A DNA stretch of 64,000 nt from Aquibium microcysteis (GCF_014495845.1 NZ_CP061080.1:5198001-5262000); one strand, 5' to 3'; positions 37,097-45,965 are shown, counted from the first letter of the stretch. Numbers and translations: made by a program. The notes: generated by a model from the sequence alone, not told the origin.

Positions 37097-37459
37097 ATGA
37101 TTCGCGGCCTCCTCCTCGCGCTCGCCATGCTCGCAGCCGCCCTCCCGGCGCGGGCGGAGGAAATGACGTTCTTCGTCATGAACCGGGCGCCCTACGGCGT
37201 GGTGATCGAGTTCTCCGATGTCGCGTCGGGCAAGGTCTGGCCGGGCGGCGAGCGGATCTATCTTCTGGAGAAGGGCGAGAGCAAGTCGGTGGCGATCGAC
37301 TGCACCGGCGGCGCGCGCATCTGCTACGGTGCCTGGCGCAACGGCGACGACCGCACCGTGTGGGGCGTCGGCCCCGACCGCGACCTCGAATGCCGCGACT
37401 GCTGCCACATCTGCGCCCTCGGCCCGGGCAAGGGCGAGACGATCGAGATCGAACCCTGA
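37097..37459 (+). CDS. Secreted cysteine-containing hypothetical protein
   Basis: A 120-residue protein with a Sec signal peptide (MIRGLLLALAMLAAALPARA, cleavage after ARA). The mature part has strands around NRAPYGVVIEFSDV and six cysteines, with a dense ECRDCCHICA cluster near the end, suggesting periplasmic disulfides or metal binding. I do not recognise the family. Start ATG 37097 is preferred because the signal peptide begins there; an in-frame ATG at 37061 adds 12 residues. Confidence 0.65.
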   Translation: MIRGLLLALAMLAAALPARAEEMTFFVMNRAPYGVVIEFSDVASGKVWPGGERIYLLEKGESKSVAIDCTGGARICYGAWRNGDDRTVWGVGPDRDLECRDCCHICALGPGKGETIEIEP

Positions 37460-37500
37460 GCGGCAGCCGCCGCGAAAGCCGGCGAGCCCCGCGCGATCGG

Positions 37501-38037
37501 TCAGACTGCAACCGCCGGAGGGCTGTCATTCCGCGGCTCGGGTCGGCAGTCGCGGAGGTGCAGAAGCCATTCGGCGATCCTGCCGTCGATGGAACGGCGA
37601 TCCTGGCGGTAGTCGAGCACGAAGCCCGGGAACGCTCCCTGCCGCAGTGAAGGAGTCGATCGGTAGGGGTAGCAGCCGGCTTGCGAGGTGCCGATGGGCC
37701 GCAAGCCCGTCTGGTCGAGGGCGTCGTGGAGCCGGCCGAGCGCTCCGCAGAAGGTGTCGGAATGGAACCTCGCGTCGCCAAGGCCGAAAAGCGCGATCGC
37801 GCGCGCACTCCCCAGGACCGGCAGCAGGGCCTCGAAGCGACTGCTCCATGCGTGGTGCCAGTCACCGTGTCCGTAGGTCGGGCTGCCCATGAGGAGCAGG
37901 TCGGCCCCATGATGCATCGCGTCGACCCTGGCGTCTCCACCGATGTCGACGGTCACCGCTCCGCCCAGACGGGCGGAAAAAGCCTGCGCAACGGTCCTGG
38001 TCGCACCTGAGGTCGACGCGTAGAGGATGACGATCAC
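37501..38037 (-). CDS. Flavodoxin
   Basis: A 178-residue FMN electron carrier. Phosphate loop YASTSGATRTVA, the isoalloxazine loops SPTYGHGDWHHAW and FGLGDARFHSDTFC, as in long-chain flavodoxins. GTG 38037 overlaps the acyltransferase stop by 4 bases. It is third in the operon after the diiron-like oxygenase and GNAT gene and probably supplies electrons to the oxygenase (inference). The C-terminal 25 residues are Pro/Ala-rich and nonconserved-looking. Confidence 0.82.
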   Translation of the reverse strand: MIVILYASTSGATRTVAQAFSARLGGAVTVDIGGDARVDAMHHGADLLLMGSPTYGHGDWHHAWSSRFEALLPVLGSARAIALFGLGDARFHSDTFCGALGRLHDALDQTGLRPIGTSQAGCYPYRSTPSLRQGAFPGFVLDYRQDRRSIDGRIAEWLLHLRDCRPEPRNDSPPAVAV

Positions 38038-38723
38038 GAGGCGACCCTGTCGGGAACGGACGAAACCCGGGTGCAGAGGGCTTTCGGGCGCGTGGCGAAA
38101 CGCCTGATCAGGTCGTACCCGCCGAACTGGTTGTCCTTCAGATGCTCGGCCGCCGCCTTCCACAGGAAGGATCCCGTCTGCTCCAGATAGGACACCGCAT
38201 CGACGGCATGGAACATCGGCATCACGCTGCCGTACTCCTTGTGGAAGCGCCACCCGCAGTAGGAGAAGTATCCCAGCCGCTCGAAGAACGGGATCAGGTG
38301 CCGGTTGCAGTCGATGAAATTGACCTGGACGCCCCGCCTGTACCCGTCCACCGCGAAATCCCGGATGAGCCGGTACGTTATCGGCGTGTTCCTGTGGTCG
38401 GGATGCACGATGAGCTTGGTCGTGATCTGTATCTTCGACAGGTCGGGGAAGTCGAACAGGCCCAGCTTGTAGACGCTGCGGTAGTAGAGCATGGCGGGAT
38501 CATCGGCGCGATTGCTGCGCACGGTGGCCACGACGTGCCCGTGTTGGTCGAGGGCGATGTGGGTTCGACCGTGCTCGTCCTGCGGCTCGACGATACGCTC
38601 GCCGGCATGGTCGGCGTAGATCTGGCGCCGGCCCATCCCTTTGACATAGACGTCGTAGCGGAACCGGTACGCGCACTCTAGCAGCACGTCGCTGTCGGCG
38701 AGAATGATGGTCACCGGAGACAC
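38034..38723 (-). CDS. FeeM/LuxI-like GNAT N-acyltransferase
   Basis: A 229-residue GNAT-fold protein. The front part (YRFRYDVYVKGMGRRQIYAD, then HVVATVRSNR) follows the pattern of acyl-homoserine-lactone synthases and N-acyl amino acid synthases of the FeeM type; the acyl-CoA/ACP-binding part is TTKLIVHPDHRNTPITYRLI, then FIDCNRHLIPFFERLGY. Such enzymes move a fatty acyl chain to an amino acid or similar amine. GTG 38723 has AGGAG overlapping the stop of the oxygenase gene 11 bases away. Product unknown. Confidence 0.72.
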   Translation of the reverse strand: MSPVTIILADSDVLLECAYRFRYDVYVKGMGRRQIYADHAGERIVEPQDEHGRTHIALDQHGHVVATVRSNRADDPAMLYYRSVYKLGLFDFPDLSKIQITTKLIVHPDHRNTPITYRLIRDFAVDGYRRGVQVNFIDCNRHLIPFFERLGYFSYCGWRFHKEYGSVMPMFHAVDAVSYLEQTGSFLWKAAAEHLKDNQFGGYDLIRRFATRPKALCTRVSSVPDRVAS

Positions 38724-38734
38724 AGAACCTGCTC

Positions 38735-39529
38735 CTACGCGGCCGCCGCGGATTCTTCCCGGCCCAAGCGTCGCACGGCCCGCGTGCAGGCCGCTTCCCA
38801 GACCGGGAGCGGGTAGACGTGTTTGAAGTACTCGTAGCCGTAGGCGATCGCGGCCTTCGAGTGGGGGTAGAGGTCGGCGACCTCCACGATCAGCGCCCGG
38901 ATCTGGCGGGTGTGTTCGAGATCGGCGGTCGCGTGGTGGCGTATGAACTCCAGTCCCTCACCGGCGCCGCTGCGCTGCGCCATCATGTCCATGACGATCT
39001 TCGTCGCGATCGGCGTGAGACCGTCGAACAGATAGACGGCGCCGAGGTAGAGAAACGGATCCCGCTTGTGGGTGATGTTTCGCCACATGGCAGCGACCGC
39101 GAAGGCACTGGGCGACTGCGTCCTCGATCGGGCGTAGGCTTCGTCTCCACCGAATTTGAGATAGTCCCGCAAGGCCATCTCGCCATGGTCGAACTCCTCG
39201 ACCTGGTGGTGCAGCATCTCCTCGATGAGTGCGACCGGCATGGAGCGCGGGAACTGGCCGATCGAGGCGATCGCAGCCTCGATGGAATCGGGCTGGTACA
39301 TGGAGATCTCGAGGTAGACTTCCTTCAGGATTTCCGTGATCAGCCGCAGGTCGCTGGCGGGGTCCGAGAGCGTCCGCCAGACGTTCGACGACAGAACTTC
39401 TTCCAGCGTCTGCTGGACCCGCTTCTCGAGATGCTGCGCGAGTCCCTCTCCGTCCAGCAACTTTGGGTCGAAACCCAGATCATCGAAAGCGCCGACGTGC
39501 TTCGAAGCTGCGTGAAAACTGCCGTTCAT
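38735..39529 (-). CDS. Heme-oxygenase-like diiron oxidase (HDO) family protein
   Basis: A 264-residue all-helical protein of the iron-containing redox enzyme/TenA-like fold. Candidate metal ligands lie in EILKEVYLEISM (about 66-77), EEMLHHQVEEFDHGE (103-117) and HHATADLEHTRQI (198-210), the usual E...H...D/H spacing of HDO enzymes that carry out N-oxygenation or C-C cleavage. First gene of the three-gene operon; SD GAAGGG 7 bases before ATG. Divergent from a LuxR-type gene. Reaction unknown. Confidence 0.72.
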   Translation of the reverse strand: MNGSFHAASKHVGAFDDLGFDPKLLDGEGLAQHLEKRVQQTLEEVLSSNVWRTLSDPASDLRLITEILKEVYLEISMYQPDSIEAAIASIGQFPRSMPVALIEEMLHHQVEEFDHGEMALRDYLKFGGDEAYARSRTQSPSAFAVAAMWRNITHKRDPFLYLGAVYLFDGLTPIATKIVMDMMAQRSGAGEGLEFIRHHATADLEHTRQIRALIVEVADLYPHSKAAIAYGYEYFKHVYPLPVWEAACTRAVRRLGREESAAAA

Positions 39530-39586
39530 TGGATGCCCTTCACAAAATCTACACGGTCAACTAGATCCAAAATCAGGGCAGCGTCT

Positions 39587-39602
39587 TCACCCGTTCGGGT
39601 GA
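39587..39602. promoter_or_regulatory. Palindromic operator candidate between HDO operon and luxR gene
   Basis: TCACCCG-TT-CGGGTGA, perfect 7-bp arms, in the 240-base divergent gap. A dimeric regulator such as the adjacent LuxR protein could bind it; it could also be an RNA hairpin. Confidence 0.4.
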
Positions 39603-39769
39603 GACGGAAGGAGGCGGGTGCTCGCGGACGGCCTGCGCGGGCGCGGCGGCCGAGGGGCAGGTTCCATGCGATCGGCGATCACCGTGGAACGACGGCGCGC
39701 CGCAGGGCTTGCCGTTCCGGAGTCCGAGGTGGAATGCGGGTGCCGCGGCGCCTGGATCATGGGGGCGGA

Positions 39770-40882
39770 ATGGAGACTTCCGAACTTGTCGACCTCGTCT
39801 ACGAGGCTGCGATCGTGCCCGATCTCTGGCCCCGTGCATGTGATGCGATAAGCGGCATGATCGACGGCTACTCGACGGCGCTGATAACCTTCGCCCCGGG
39901 TGAGTCCATGCGCTGGACGTCGAGCCCCCACGTCACGGAGTCCATGGAAATCTACGAAAGGAGCGGGCTGGCCGGCCGCGCCAGGCGACCGCAGATCGCC
40001 CTCACGATCGCACCGGGCGCGTTCATGCGGGACATCGATTTTCTCTCGCCGGAAGAAATCGCTTCGTGCCCGATCTACAATGAACTGCTGAAGCCGCTCG
40101 GCTTGGCCTGGGAGATGGGAGCCGTATTTCGCGAGCCGTCAGGTTCGATGTTCGTCTTCAGCCAGTTGCGACGCTCCGAAGACGGGCCGTTCGACCCGCG
40201 TGCGGTCGACCGCATGAACGCCCTCAAGCCCGATCTCGCGCGCGCCGCCTTCATGACGGCGCGGCTCAGCCAGCGGCATGCTCAGACGGTGGCCAATGCC
40301 TTGGCGCTCGTGGGCCTGCCGGGGGCCGTTCTCGGCGACCGCGGGAACGTCCTGGCATGCAACGAGATGTTCGATGCGCTTTCTCCGCAGATCGAGATCA
40401 AGGCGTTCGACCGCGTGCACATCGCAAGCAGACAAGCCTCGCAACTGTTCTCCGAGGCGTTGAAGCGGACGCTCGGCAACCGCGGCGCACCGGTGCAGTC
40501 CATACCCATCCCGTCCGCCGATGGGACGGAGGAGGGCGTCATCCCCCCGCTCATCCTCCACGTGGTCCCGGTCCGGCGCCGTGCCAGGGACGTCCTGGCG
40601 CGATGCGCCGCGATCCTGGTCGTCACCCCCGTCGGCGAAGGAAGCCCGCCCGATCTCGGGCTCCTGTCCGGTCTGTTCGATCTCACGCCGGTCGAGACGA
40701 GGGTCGCTGCGGCACTGTCGGCCGGAAAGAGCATCGACGCCGTGGCGATCGATCTGCGCGTGGGGCGGGAGACCGTCCGCAGTCATCTCCGCGCAATCTT
40801 CCGCAAGACCGGTACCAACCGGCAGCCGCAACTCGTCAGCCTGCTTTCGAGAATCGGGCAGGCGGCTCCTTCAGGCGACTGA
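39770..40882 (+). CDS. LuxR-family transcriptional regulator
   Basis: A 370-residue protein. The C-terminal LuxR helix-turn-helix reads LFDLTPVETRVAAALSAG, then IDAVAIDLRVGRETVRSHLR and AIFRKTGTNRQPQLV. The large N-terminal part looks PAS/GAF-like and does not show the classical acyl-homoserine-lactone pocket, so the signal is unknown. ATG 39770 fits the start of the conserved ETSELVDLVYEAA helix; a longer frame upstream is antisense to the HDO gene. Position suggests it controls the HDO-GNAT-flavodoxin operon. Confidence 0.82.
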   Translation: METSELVDLVYEAAIVPDLWPRACDAISGMIDGYSTALITFAPGESMRWTSSPHVTESMEIYERSGLAGRARRPQIALTIAPGAFMRDIDFLSPEEIASCPIYNELLKPLGLAWEMGAVFREPSGSMFVFSQLRRSEDGPFDPRAVDRMNALKPDLARAAFMTARLSQRHAQTVANALALVGLPGAVLGDRGNVLACNEMFDALSPQIEIKAFDRVHIASRQASQLFSEALKRTLGNRGAPVQSIPIPSADGTEEGVIPPLILHVVPVRRRARDVLARCAAILVVTPVGEGSPPDLGLLSGLFDLTPVETRVAAALSAGKSIDAVAIDLRVGRETVRSHLRAIFRKTGTNRQPQLVSLLSRIGQAAPSGD

Positions 40883-40938
40883 TCACCGGCGCTGCGGATG
40901 ATCTTATGCCGCGATCGCCGGTTGCTTCGCGGCCGCGG

Positions 40939-42045
40939 TCACGCCGTTCGACGCGCCCGGGACGTCGGCTGCATCCGGTCGATCGAGGCCCAGGCCGGCC
41001 GTTCGAACAGGAAGCGCCCGCGGCCGCTCCACTGCACGATCCCGTAGAGCACCACCGGTCCGGCGATCCCGGCGATGGTGGTGATCAGCGCCATCAGGCC
41101 GACGTCGGGGATCAGCCCGGTCGAGACGAGCGCGACGCGGGTCGCTGCCATGGGCAGGAAGAAGGCGAGGTAGACGACGATCGAGTGCGCGCCAAGCCAG
41201 CGCAGCCAGGAGGCCCATGGCGCGCGGGCCAGCAGCGCGGCGACGGCGACGATGCCGAGCGCGCCGGCGAGGCCGAGCGCGAGCGAGACGCCCGGCAGTT
41301 CCGACAGGCCGCCGGTCGCCCCCGTGTCGCCGCTCTCGCCCTGGATCAGGAAGCCGAGCGCTTCGGGTGTCGGCGTGAAGACGAGGAGCCCGTTGACGAG
41401 TCCGAAGGCCACGAGCCCCGCGAGTGCCAGGCCCTGCCGCCGGGCCGCCGCCGCAGCGAAGGCGAAGACATGCGGGGCCAAGGCGTAGCCGGCGAAGAAG
41501 AAGACGTAGCGCTGCGCGAACTCGTCGAACACCACCCATCCGGTATGCACCGGCAGCGCTTCCAGCACCGCCGCCCAGGCGAGCACGAACCAGACGGGCA
41601 GCCCGCGCACCAGGCGCGTGAACAGGAAGAACACCGGCAGCACGTAGATGAACCACAGCGTGCCGAAGGGCTGCCACAGCGCCTGCAGCCAGCCCGACAG
41701 CGGCGCGTTCCAGCCGCCGGCCGCGGCCGCCATCTCCGGCGCCTTGAAGGCGAACTGGATGGTCAGCCACAGAAGGTAGAAGTAGAGGAAATGCACCACC
41801 TTTCGGTCGAGATAGCGCCGCCAGGGCCGGTCGATGGTGAGCGCCAGGAAGAGACCGGAGATGAGGAAGAAGTCGGGCATGCGGAACGGCCGCGCGAAGG
41901 CGACGACGGCGTGCATGAAGCCTTCTTCGGCCATGGCGATCTCGACGCCGATCGTGGCATGCACCATCACCACCAGGATGATGCACAGCCCCTTGGCGGC
42001 GTCCACCCAGTCGACCCGGCCCTCCGCCCGTTCCCTCTCCGTCAT
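40939..42045 (-). CDS. Acyltransferase 3 family membrane protein
   Basis: A 368-residue protein with about ten membrane helices. The family signature is RVDWVDAAKGLCIILVVMVH with the conserved His, then MPDFFLISGLFLAL, the Arg-rich loop RPWRRYLDRK, and FGTLWFIYVLPVF. Members acylate exported sugars, lipids or peptidoglycan parts in the inner membrane. Substrate unknown. ATG 42045 gives a short cytoplasmic start. The 259 bases upstream to the tetR stop hold no clear feature. Confidence 0.8.
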   Translation of the reverse strand: MTERERAEGRVDWVDAAKGLCIILVVMVHATIGVEIAMAEEGFMHAVVAFARPFRMPDFFLISGLFLALTIDRPWRRYLDRKVVHFLYFYLLWLTIQFAFKAPEMAAAAGGWNAPLSGWLQALWQPFGTLWFIYVLPVFFLFTRLVRGLPVWFVLAWAAVLEALPVHTGWVVFDEFAQRYVFFFAGYALAPHVFAFAAAAARRQGLALAGLVAFGLVNGLLVFTPTPEALGFLIQGESGDTGATGGLSELPGVSLALGLAGALGIVAVAALLARAPWASWLRWLGAHSIVVYLAFFLPMAATRVALVSTGLIPDVGLMALITTIAGIAGPVVLYGIVQWSGRGRFLFERPAWASIDRMQPTSRARRTA

Positions 42046-42304
42046 TCCGTCGCATCCCTTCGCCGGCTCGGCCGGCCCCGGGCACACCCCTACGCCGACG
42101 GTGCAACCAAAGGCTTAAGCCCAGCGCTGCTCACGCAAGCGTGATCCGGCGCCGGCCGCCGGCGACGTGGGGTGGAACAAGGCACGGGCGTCCTCGGCTC
42201 GTCAGGAGCGGCACGCCGCCGGGGGAGAGCCGGTCTTCGCCGCACCCGTCATCATCGCGTGCAGATCATGCGCGATGGAACCCGTCCGCGGGACGTCGAG
42301 GCGG

Positions 42305-42985
42305 CTATCGGCCGCCGGCCTCGGCATCCGTCGTCGCAGGAAGGCATCCGTCCAGGATCAGCTTCACGATCGTGTCGCGCGCTTCGACGTAGTCGGCAGG
42401 CCGGAGCTTCGGCTTTTCGAGCGTCATGGCGGCGACCTCCGCGAAATCCGCGTAGAACTGCGTCGAGGCCCACAGCATGATGAAGAAGTGCTTCGCCGCC
42501 AGCGGGCGCAACTTCCCCTGCCGGATCCAGTCTTCCACCACCTCCACCCGCTCGCGGGTGATGTCCTGCATGTGACGGCGCTGCGCCCGCGACAGGAAGC
42601 CGCCGCCGCGCATCATCTCGTTGGCGAAGAAGCGCGACTGGGTCGGATGGCGCCGGGAGTAGTCGAGCTTCGCCGCGATGTAGCCGGCGATCGCCTCGCT
42701 CGGCTCCCGGTCTGCCCGGATGTGCTCCAGCGCCTGATCCCAGCCCTGCAGCAGGCGTTCGATCAGGACGCCGTAGATCGATTCCTTGGTCTCGAAATAG
42801 TAGTACACGTTCGCCTTGGGCAGGCCGCTCGCCTCGGCGATCTCCGCGATCCGCGTCCCGTCGAATCCCTTGCGCGCGAACAGCTCGACCGCGGCCTTCA
42901 GGATTCTGGCCTCGTTGCGCGCGCGGATCCGCTCCTCCGGCGCCCTGGTGGCCCTGCGCTTCGGCGTCGCGCTGCTCTGCTCCAT
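42305..42985 (-). CDS. RutR-like TetR-family repressor
   Basis: A 226-residue TetR protein. The helix-turn-helix is RIAEIAEASGLPKANVYYYF, and the C-terminal ligand domain (GVLIERLLQGWDQALEHI, HFFIMLWASTQFYADF) resembles RutR, which senses pyrimidines or purine products. It is divergent from a nucleoside uptake and breakdown operon, and two RutR-like boxes lie between them (43063-43112). It probably represses that operon until a nucleobase binds. Confidence 0.85.
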   Translation of the reverse strand: MEQSSATPKRRATRAPEERIRARNEARILKAAVELFARKGFDGTRIAEIAEASGLPKANVYYYFETKESIYGVLIERLLQGWDQALEHIRADREPSEAIAGYIAAKLDYSRRHPTQSRFFANEMMRGGGFLSRAQRRHMQDITRERVEVVEDWIRQGKLRPLAAKHFFIMLWASTQFYADFAEVAAMTLEKPKLRPADYVEARDTIVKLILDGCLPATTDAEAGGR

Positions 42986-43062
42986 TCCTGATCCTCCTTG
43001 ATCCCCGTCTTACATCCCGCCGGACGCGCTTCCAACGGCCTTCTCCGGCCTATCCCAAGAAT

Positions 43063-43112
43063 CTGACGTTCCGGTCAGGAAATGCGTTCCAGGAAGTTGA
43101 CTTTCTGGTCAA
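43063..43112. promoter_or_regulatory. Two tandem RutR-type operator boxes
   Basis: Box 1 CTGACGTTCCGGTCAG (43063-43078) and box 2 TTGACTTTCTGGTCAA (43097-43112) share the pattern TGACnTTCnGGTCA. Centres are 34 bases apart, about three helix turns. Box 2 closely matches the E. coli RutR site TTGACCAnnTGGTCAA. They lie between the tetR gene and the nucleoside operon. Confidence 0.7.
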
Positions 43113-43154
43113 CTTTTGGATTCATTGCGGAGCGTGAGGGGAGCGTCGGCGGAC

Positions 43155-44003
43155 ATGGCTGCAAGATTGGTCGATGCACTGCGTGACGTCCTCGCCGGCT
43201 GGCAGGACGACGTTCCCGCGTCGTGGATCCCGGTGCTTCGCCAGGTGGAACTCGGCTTCGACGGATGCGACCCCTCGCTCGACTTCGAGGCCTGGGAGCC
43301 GATCTTCCCGTCCCGCAGGGCGCGCGGGTTTCCCGGCGCTCCCGCCGGGGCCCACATGCTGCGCGCCTTCGACGGCATCGATCCGGACGCGGTGCGCTGC
43401 GTGGTCCTCGGGCAGGATCCCTATCCGGAGCCGGGCTTCGCGACCGGCCGCGCCTTCGAGGCAGGCAACGTCGCGGCCTGGCGGGAGCTCGACAAGATGT
43501 TTTCCAGAAGCGTGCGCGCCTACATGCAGCAGATCTGCGCCGCGCGGACCGGGCGTCCCGAACTCGCGCGCTCCTTCGGCGACTGGCCGGGACTCTTGAG
43601 CGAGATCGAAGCCGGCTCGGTGCGGATCGAGCCGCCGGGCGAGATCGCGGACCGGTGGGTGAGGGAAGGCGTGCTGCTGCTCAACTCCTCGCTCACCCTC
43701 TCGCGCTTCCGGGTCGAGGTCGATCCCCACCAGTCGCGCGGCCACCTGCCGGTCTGGCGTCCGCTGATCCAGGCGGTCCTGCGCCATCTCGCGGCATCCG
43801 GCCGGCCGATCGTCTATCTCGGCTTCGGCGACGCCGCCGCGGAGAACCTGCGGCTCGCGGGCCTCGACACGCCGCGGGATCCGCAGGCGACGTTCCAGCG
43901 CCCCCATCCGGCCTTCGCCGACGATCTGTTCTCCCTCGAAAACCCGTTCGTCGCCTGCAACCGCCATCTGGCGGCTGCCGGCCTGCGGCCCATCGGCTGG
44001 TGA
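43155..44003 (+). CDS. Uracil-DNA-glycosylase-superfamily protein
   Basis: A 282-residue protein with the family-1-like water-activating loop VVLGQDPYPEPGFATGRAF (Asp88; Pro where Ung has His), GVLLLNSSLTLSRF and the late PHPAFADDLFSLENPF segment. It likely removes uracil or a related base from DNA, or acts on another nucleobase compound. Start ATG 43155 after GAGGGGAG. First gene after the RutR-like boxes, 4 bases before the GMC oxidoreductase gene, so it belongs to the nucleoside operon, an odd place for a DNA repair enzyme. Confidence 0.75.
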   Translation: MAARLVDALRDVLAGWQDDVPASWIPVLRQVELGFDGCDPSLDFEAWEPIFPSRRARGFPGAPAGAHMLRAFDGIDPDAVRCVVLGQDPYPEPGFATGRAFEAGNVAAWRELDKMFSRSVRAYMQQICAARTGRPELARSFGDWPGLLSEIEAGSVRIEPPGEIADRWVREGVLLLNSSLTLSRFRVEVDPHQSRGHLPVWRPLIQAVLRHLAASGRPIVYLGFGDAAAENLRLAGLDTPRDPQATFQRPHPAFADDLFSLENPFVACNRHLAAAGLRPIGW

Positions 44004-44007
44004 CGCC

Positions 44008-45648
44008 ATGACGAAGACGAAGACAAAGACCTGGGACTACATCATCGTCGGCGCCGGCTCCGCCGGCTGCGTGCTCGCCAACCGGCTCTCGGCCGACCGG
44101 AACAACCGGGTGCTCCTGCTGGAGGCCGGCGGCCGCGACCGCAATCCGCTGTTTCGCCTCCCCATGCTGATGGGGAAGCTCTTCCAGTCCGGGATCTACA
44201 ACTGGCACTACCACACCGAGCCCGAGCCGCACCTCGACGGACGGTCGCTCTACTGGCCGCGCGGCAAGGTGCTGGGCGGCTCCTCCACCATCAACGGCAT
44301 GATCTACGTGCGCGGCAATCGCCACGACTACGATCGCTGGGCGCAGCTCGGCTCGCCGGGCTGGTCCTACGAGGACGTGCTGCCTGCGTTCCGCCGCTCC
44401 GAGGGACACATCCAGCGCCGGGATGATTTCCACGGTTCGCAAGGCGAGCTCACGGTCTGCCGGGCCCGCAGCACGAGTCCGCTGCACGACGTCTTCGTCG
44501 AGGCGGGCACGCAGGCGGGCCACGCCGCCAACGACGACTTCAACGGGGCCGAGCAGGACGGCGTCGGCAAGTTCGACTTCACCATCAGGGACGGCAAGCG
44601 CTGGTCCACCTCCTTCGCGTTCCTGCGCCCGGTGCTGTCGCGCCCGAACCTGTCGGTCGAGACCGAGGCGCTGACCGAACGCGTGCTCATCGAGAACGGC
44701 CGCGCCGTGGGCGTCCGCTATAGCAAGGGCGGGGCGGTGCACGAGGTGCGGGCCGAGCGGGAGGTCGTGCTGGCCTGCGGCACCGTCAATTCGCCGCAGA
44801 TCCTCATGCTGTCGGGCATCGGACCGGCGGACCAACTCGCCGCGCACGGCATCGAGGTGGTCCACGACCTGCCGGGCGTCGGCAAGAACCTGCAGGACCA
44901 TGTCGACTGCGTGATGTCCTGGGAATGCCGGCAGCCGGTCACGCTGCATGGCGATCTGCGCGCCGACAAGCTGGTCTGGTCGGTCGTGCAGGGGATGCTG
45001 TTCGGAACCGGCGTCGTCACCACCTTCCCCTACGAGGCGGGGGCTTTCCTCAAGTCGCGGCCGGACCTGCTGGCGCCCGACATCCAGCTGCATTTCATGC
45101 CGGCCCTGGAGAAGACGGCGAACCTGCACTTCCCCAATCCGTTCCGGCGCCGGCGCGCGATCGAGGCCGACCACGGCTTCACGCTCAGGGTCGGGCCGGT
45201 GAACCCGGAGAGCCGCGGCGAGATCACGCTGGCGTCGGCCGATCCCGCCGAAAAGCCGCGTATCCGCGCCAATTACCTTCAGTCGGACTTCGACCTCCGC
45301 ACCATGATCTCCGGCATTCGCATGACGCGCGAGATCATCGCCCAGAAGGCGTTCGACCCCTTCCGCGGCAAGGAACTCGCTCCCGGCCCGGGTGTCGGCA
45401 GCGATGCCGAGCTGGAGACGTGGCTGCGGGCGACGGCGATGACGACGTTCCACCCGGTCGGCACCTGCAAGATGGGCATCGACGCGATGGCCGTCGTCGA
45501 CCCGCGGCTCAGGGTGCGCGGCATCGAGGGACTGCGCGTCGCCGACGCCTCGATCATGCCGATCATTTCCAGCGGCAACACCAACGCGCCCGCCATCATG
45601 ATCGGCGAGCGGGCGTCGGACTTCATCCTCGGGGAGACCAGCGCATGA
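44008..45648 (+). CDS. GMC-family FAD oxidoreductase
   Basis: A 546-residue flavoprotein of the glucose-methanol-choline family, choline-dehydrogenase-like. FAD fold IIVGAGSAGCVLANRLS, GMC signature 1 GKVLGGSSTINGMIYVRG, signature 2 GTVNSPQILMLSGIG, catalytic His about 482 (TFHPVGTCKMG) and Asn about 524 (SSGNTNAPAIM). It oxidises a primary alcohol; in this operon the sugar part of a nucleoside or a breakdown product is a possible substrate. Its stop overlaps the NIPSNAP gene (ATGA). Confidence 0.88.
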   Translation: MTKTKTKTWDYIIVGAGSAGCVLANRLSADRNNRVLLLEAGGRDRNPLFRLPMLMGKLFQSGIYNWHYHTEPEPHLDGRSLYWPRGKVLGGSSTINGMIYVRGNRHDYDRWAQLGSPGWSYEDVLPAFRRSEGHIQRRDDFHGSQGELTVCRARSTSPLHDVFVEAGTQAGHAANDDFNGAEQDGVGKFDFTIRDGKRWSTSFAFLRPVLSRPNLSVETEALTERVLIENGRAVGVRYSKGGAVHEVRAEREVVLACGTVNSPQILMLSGIGPADQLAAHGIEVVHDLPGVGKNLQDHVDCVMSWECRQPVTLHGDLRADKLVWSVVQGMLFGTGVVTTFPYEAGAFLKSRPDLLAPDIQLHFMPALEKTANLHFPNPFRRRRAIEADHGFTLRVGPVNPESRGEITLASADPAEKPRIRANYLQSDFDLRTMISGIRMTREIIAQKAFDPFRGKELAPGPGVGSDAELETWLRATAMTTFHPVGTCKMGIDAMAVVDPRLRVRGIEGLRVADASIMPIISSGNTNAPAIMIGERASDFILGETSA

Positions 45649-45965
45649 TCGTGGAGCACCGCACCTACACCTTCCGGCCCGGCACGGTCGACGGCTGGCT
45701 GAGGAAATACGAGACCGAGGGGCTCCCGATCCAGAAGCGCCATCTCGGTCGCTTCATCGGTCTCTTCGTCAGCGAGATCGGCGCGCTGCACACCACCGTG
45801 CTGATCTGGAGCTACGACAGCCTCGCCGACCGCGAGGCGCGGCGCGCGGCCATGTATGCCGATCCCGAATGGCAGTCCTTCATTTCCGGCGTCTGGTCGC
45901 TGAACGCGATCCAGAGCCAGAACGTGATGATCATGAACCCGGCCTCGTTTTCGCCTGGAGCCTGA
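45645..45965 (+). CDS. NIPSNAP-family protein
   Basis: A 106-residue dimeric alpha/beta-barrel protein. It begins MIVEHRTYTFRPG and contains RFIGLFVSEIGALHTTVLIW, the NIPSNAP/ferredoxin-like pattern. Overlaps the GMC gene by 4 bases, so it probably works with that oxidoreductase, perhaps as an isomerase-like or binding partner. Function of the family is largely unknown. Confidence 0.8.
   Translation: MIVEHRTYTFRPGTVDGWLRKYETEGLPIQKRHLGRFIGLFVSEIGALHTTVLIWSYDSLADREARRAAMYADPEWQSFISGVWSLNAIQSQNVMIMNPASFSPGA

Noticed and set aside
39540..39769. Classical lux box for acyl-homoserine-lactone control
   Set aside because: No ACCTG-type dyad found; only the TCACCCG palindrome.
40357..42144. 595-codon plus-strand frame
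   Set aside because: Antisense to the acyltransferase-3 gene and out of frame in luxR; no domain.
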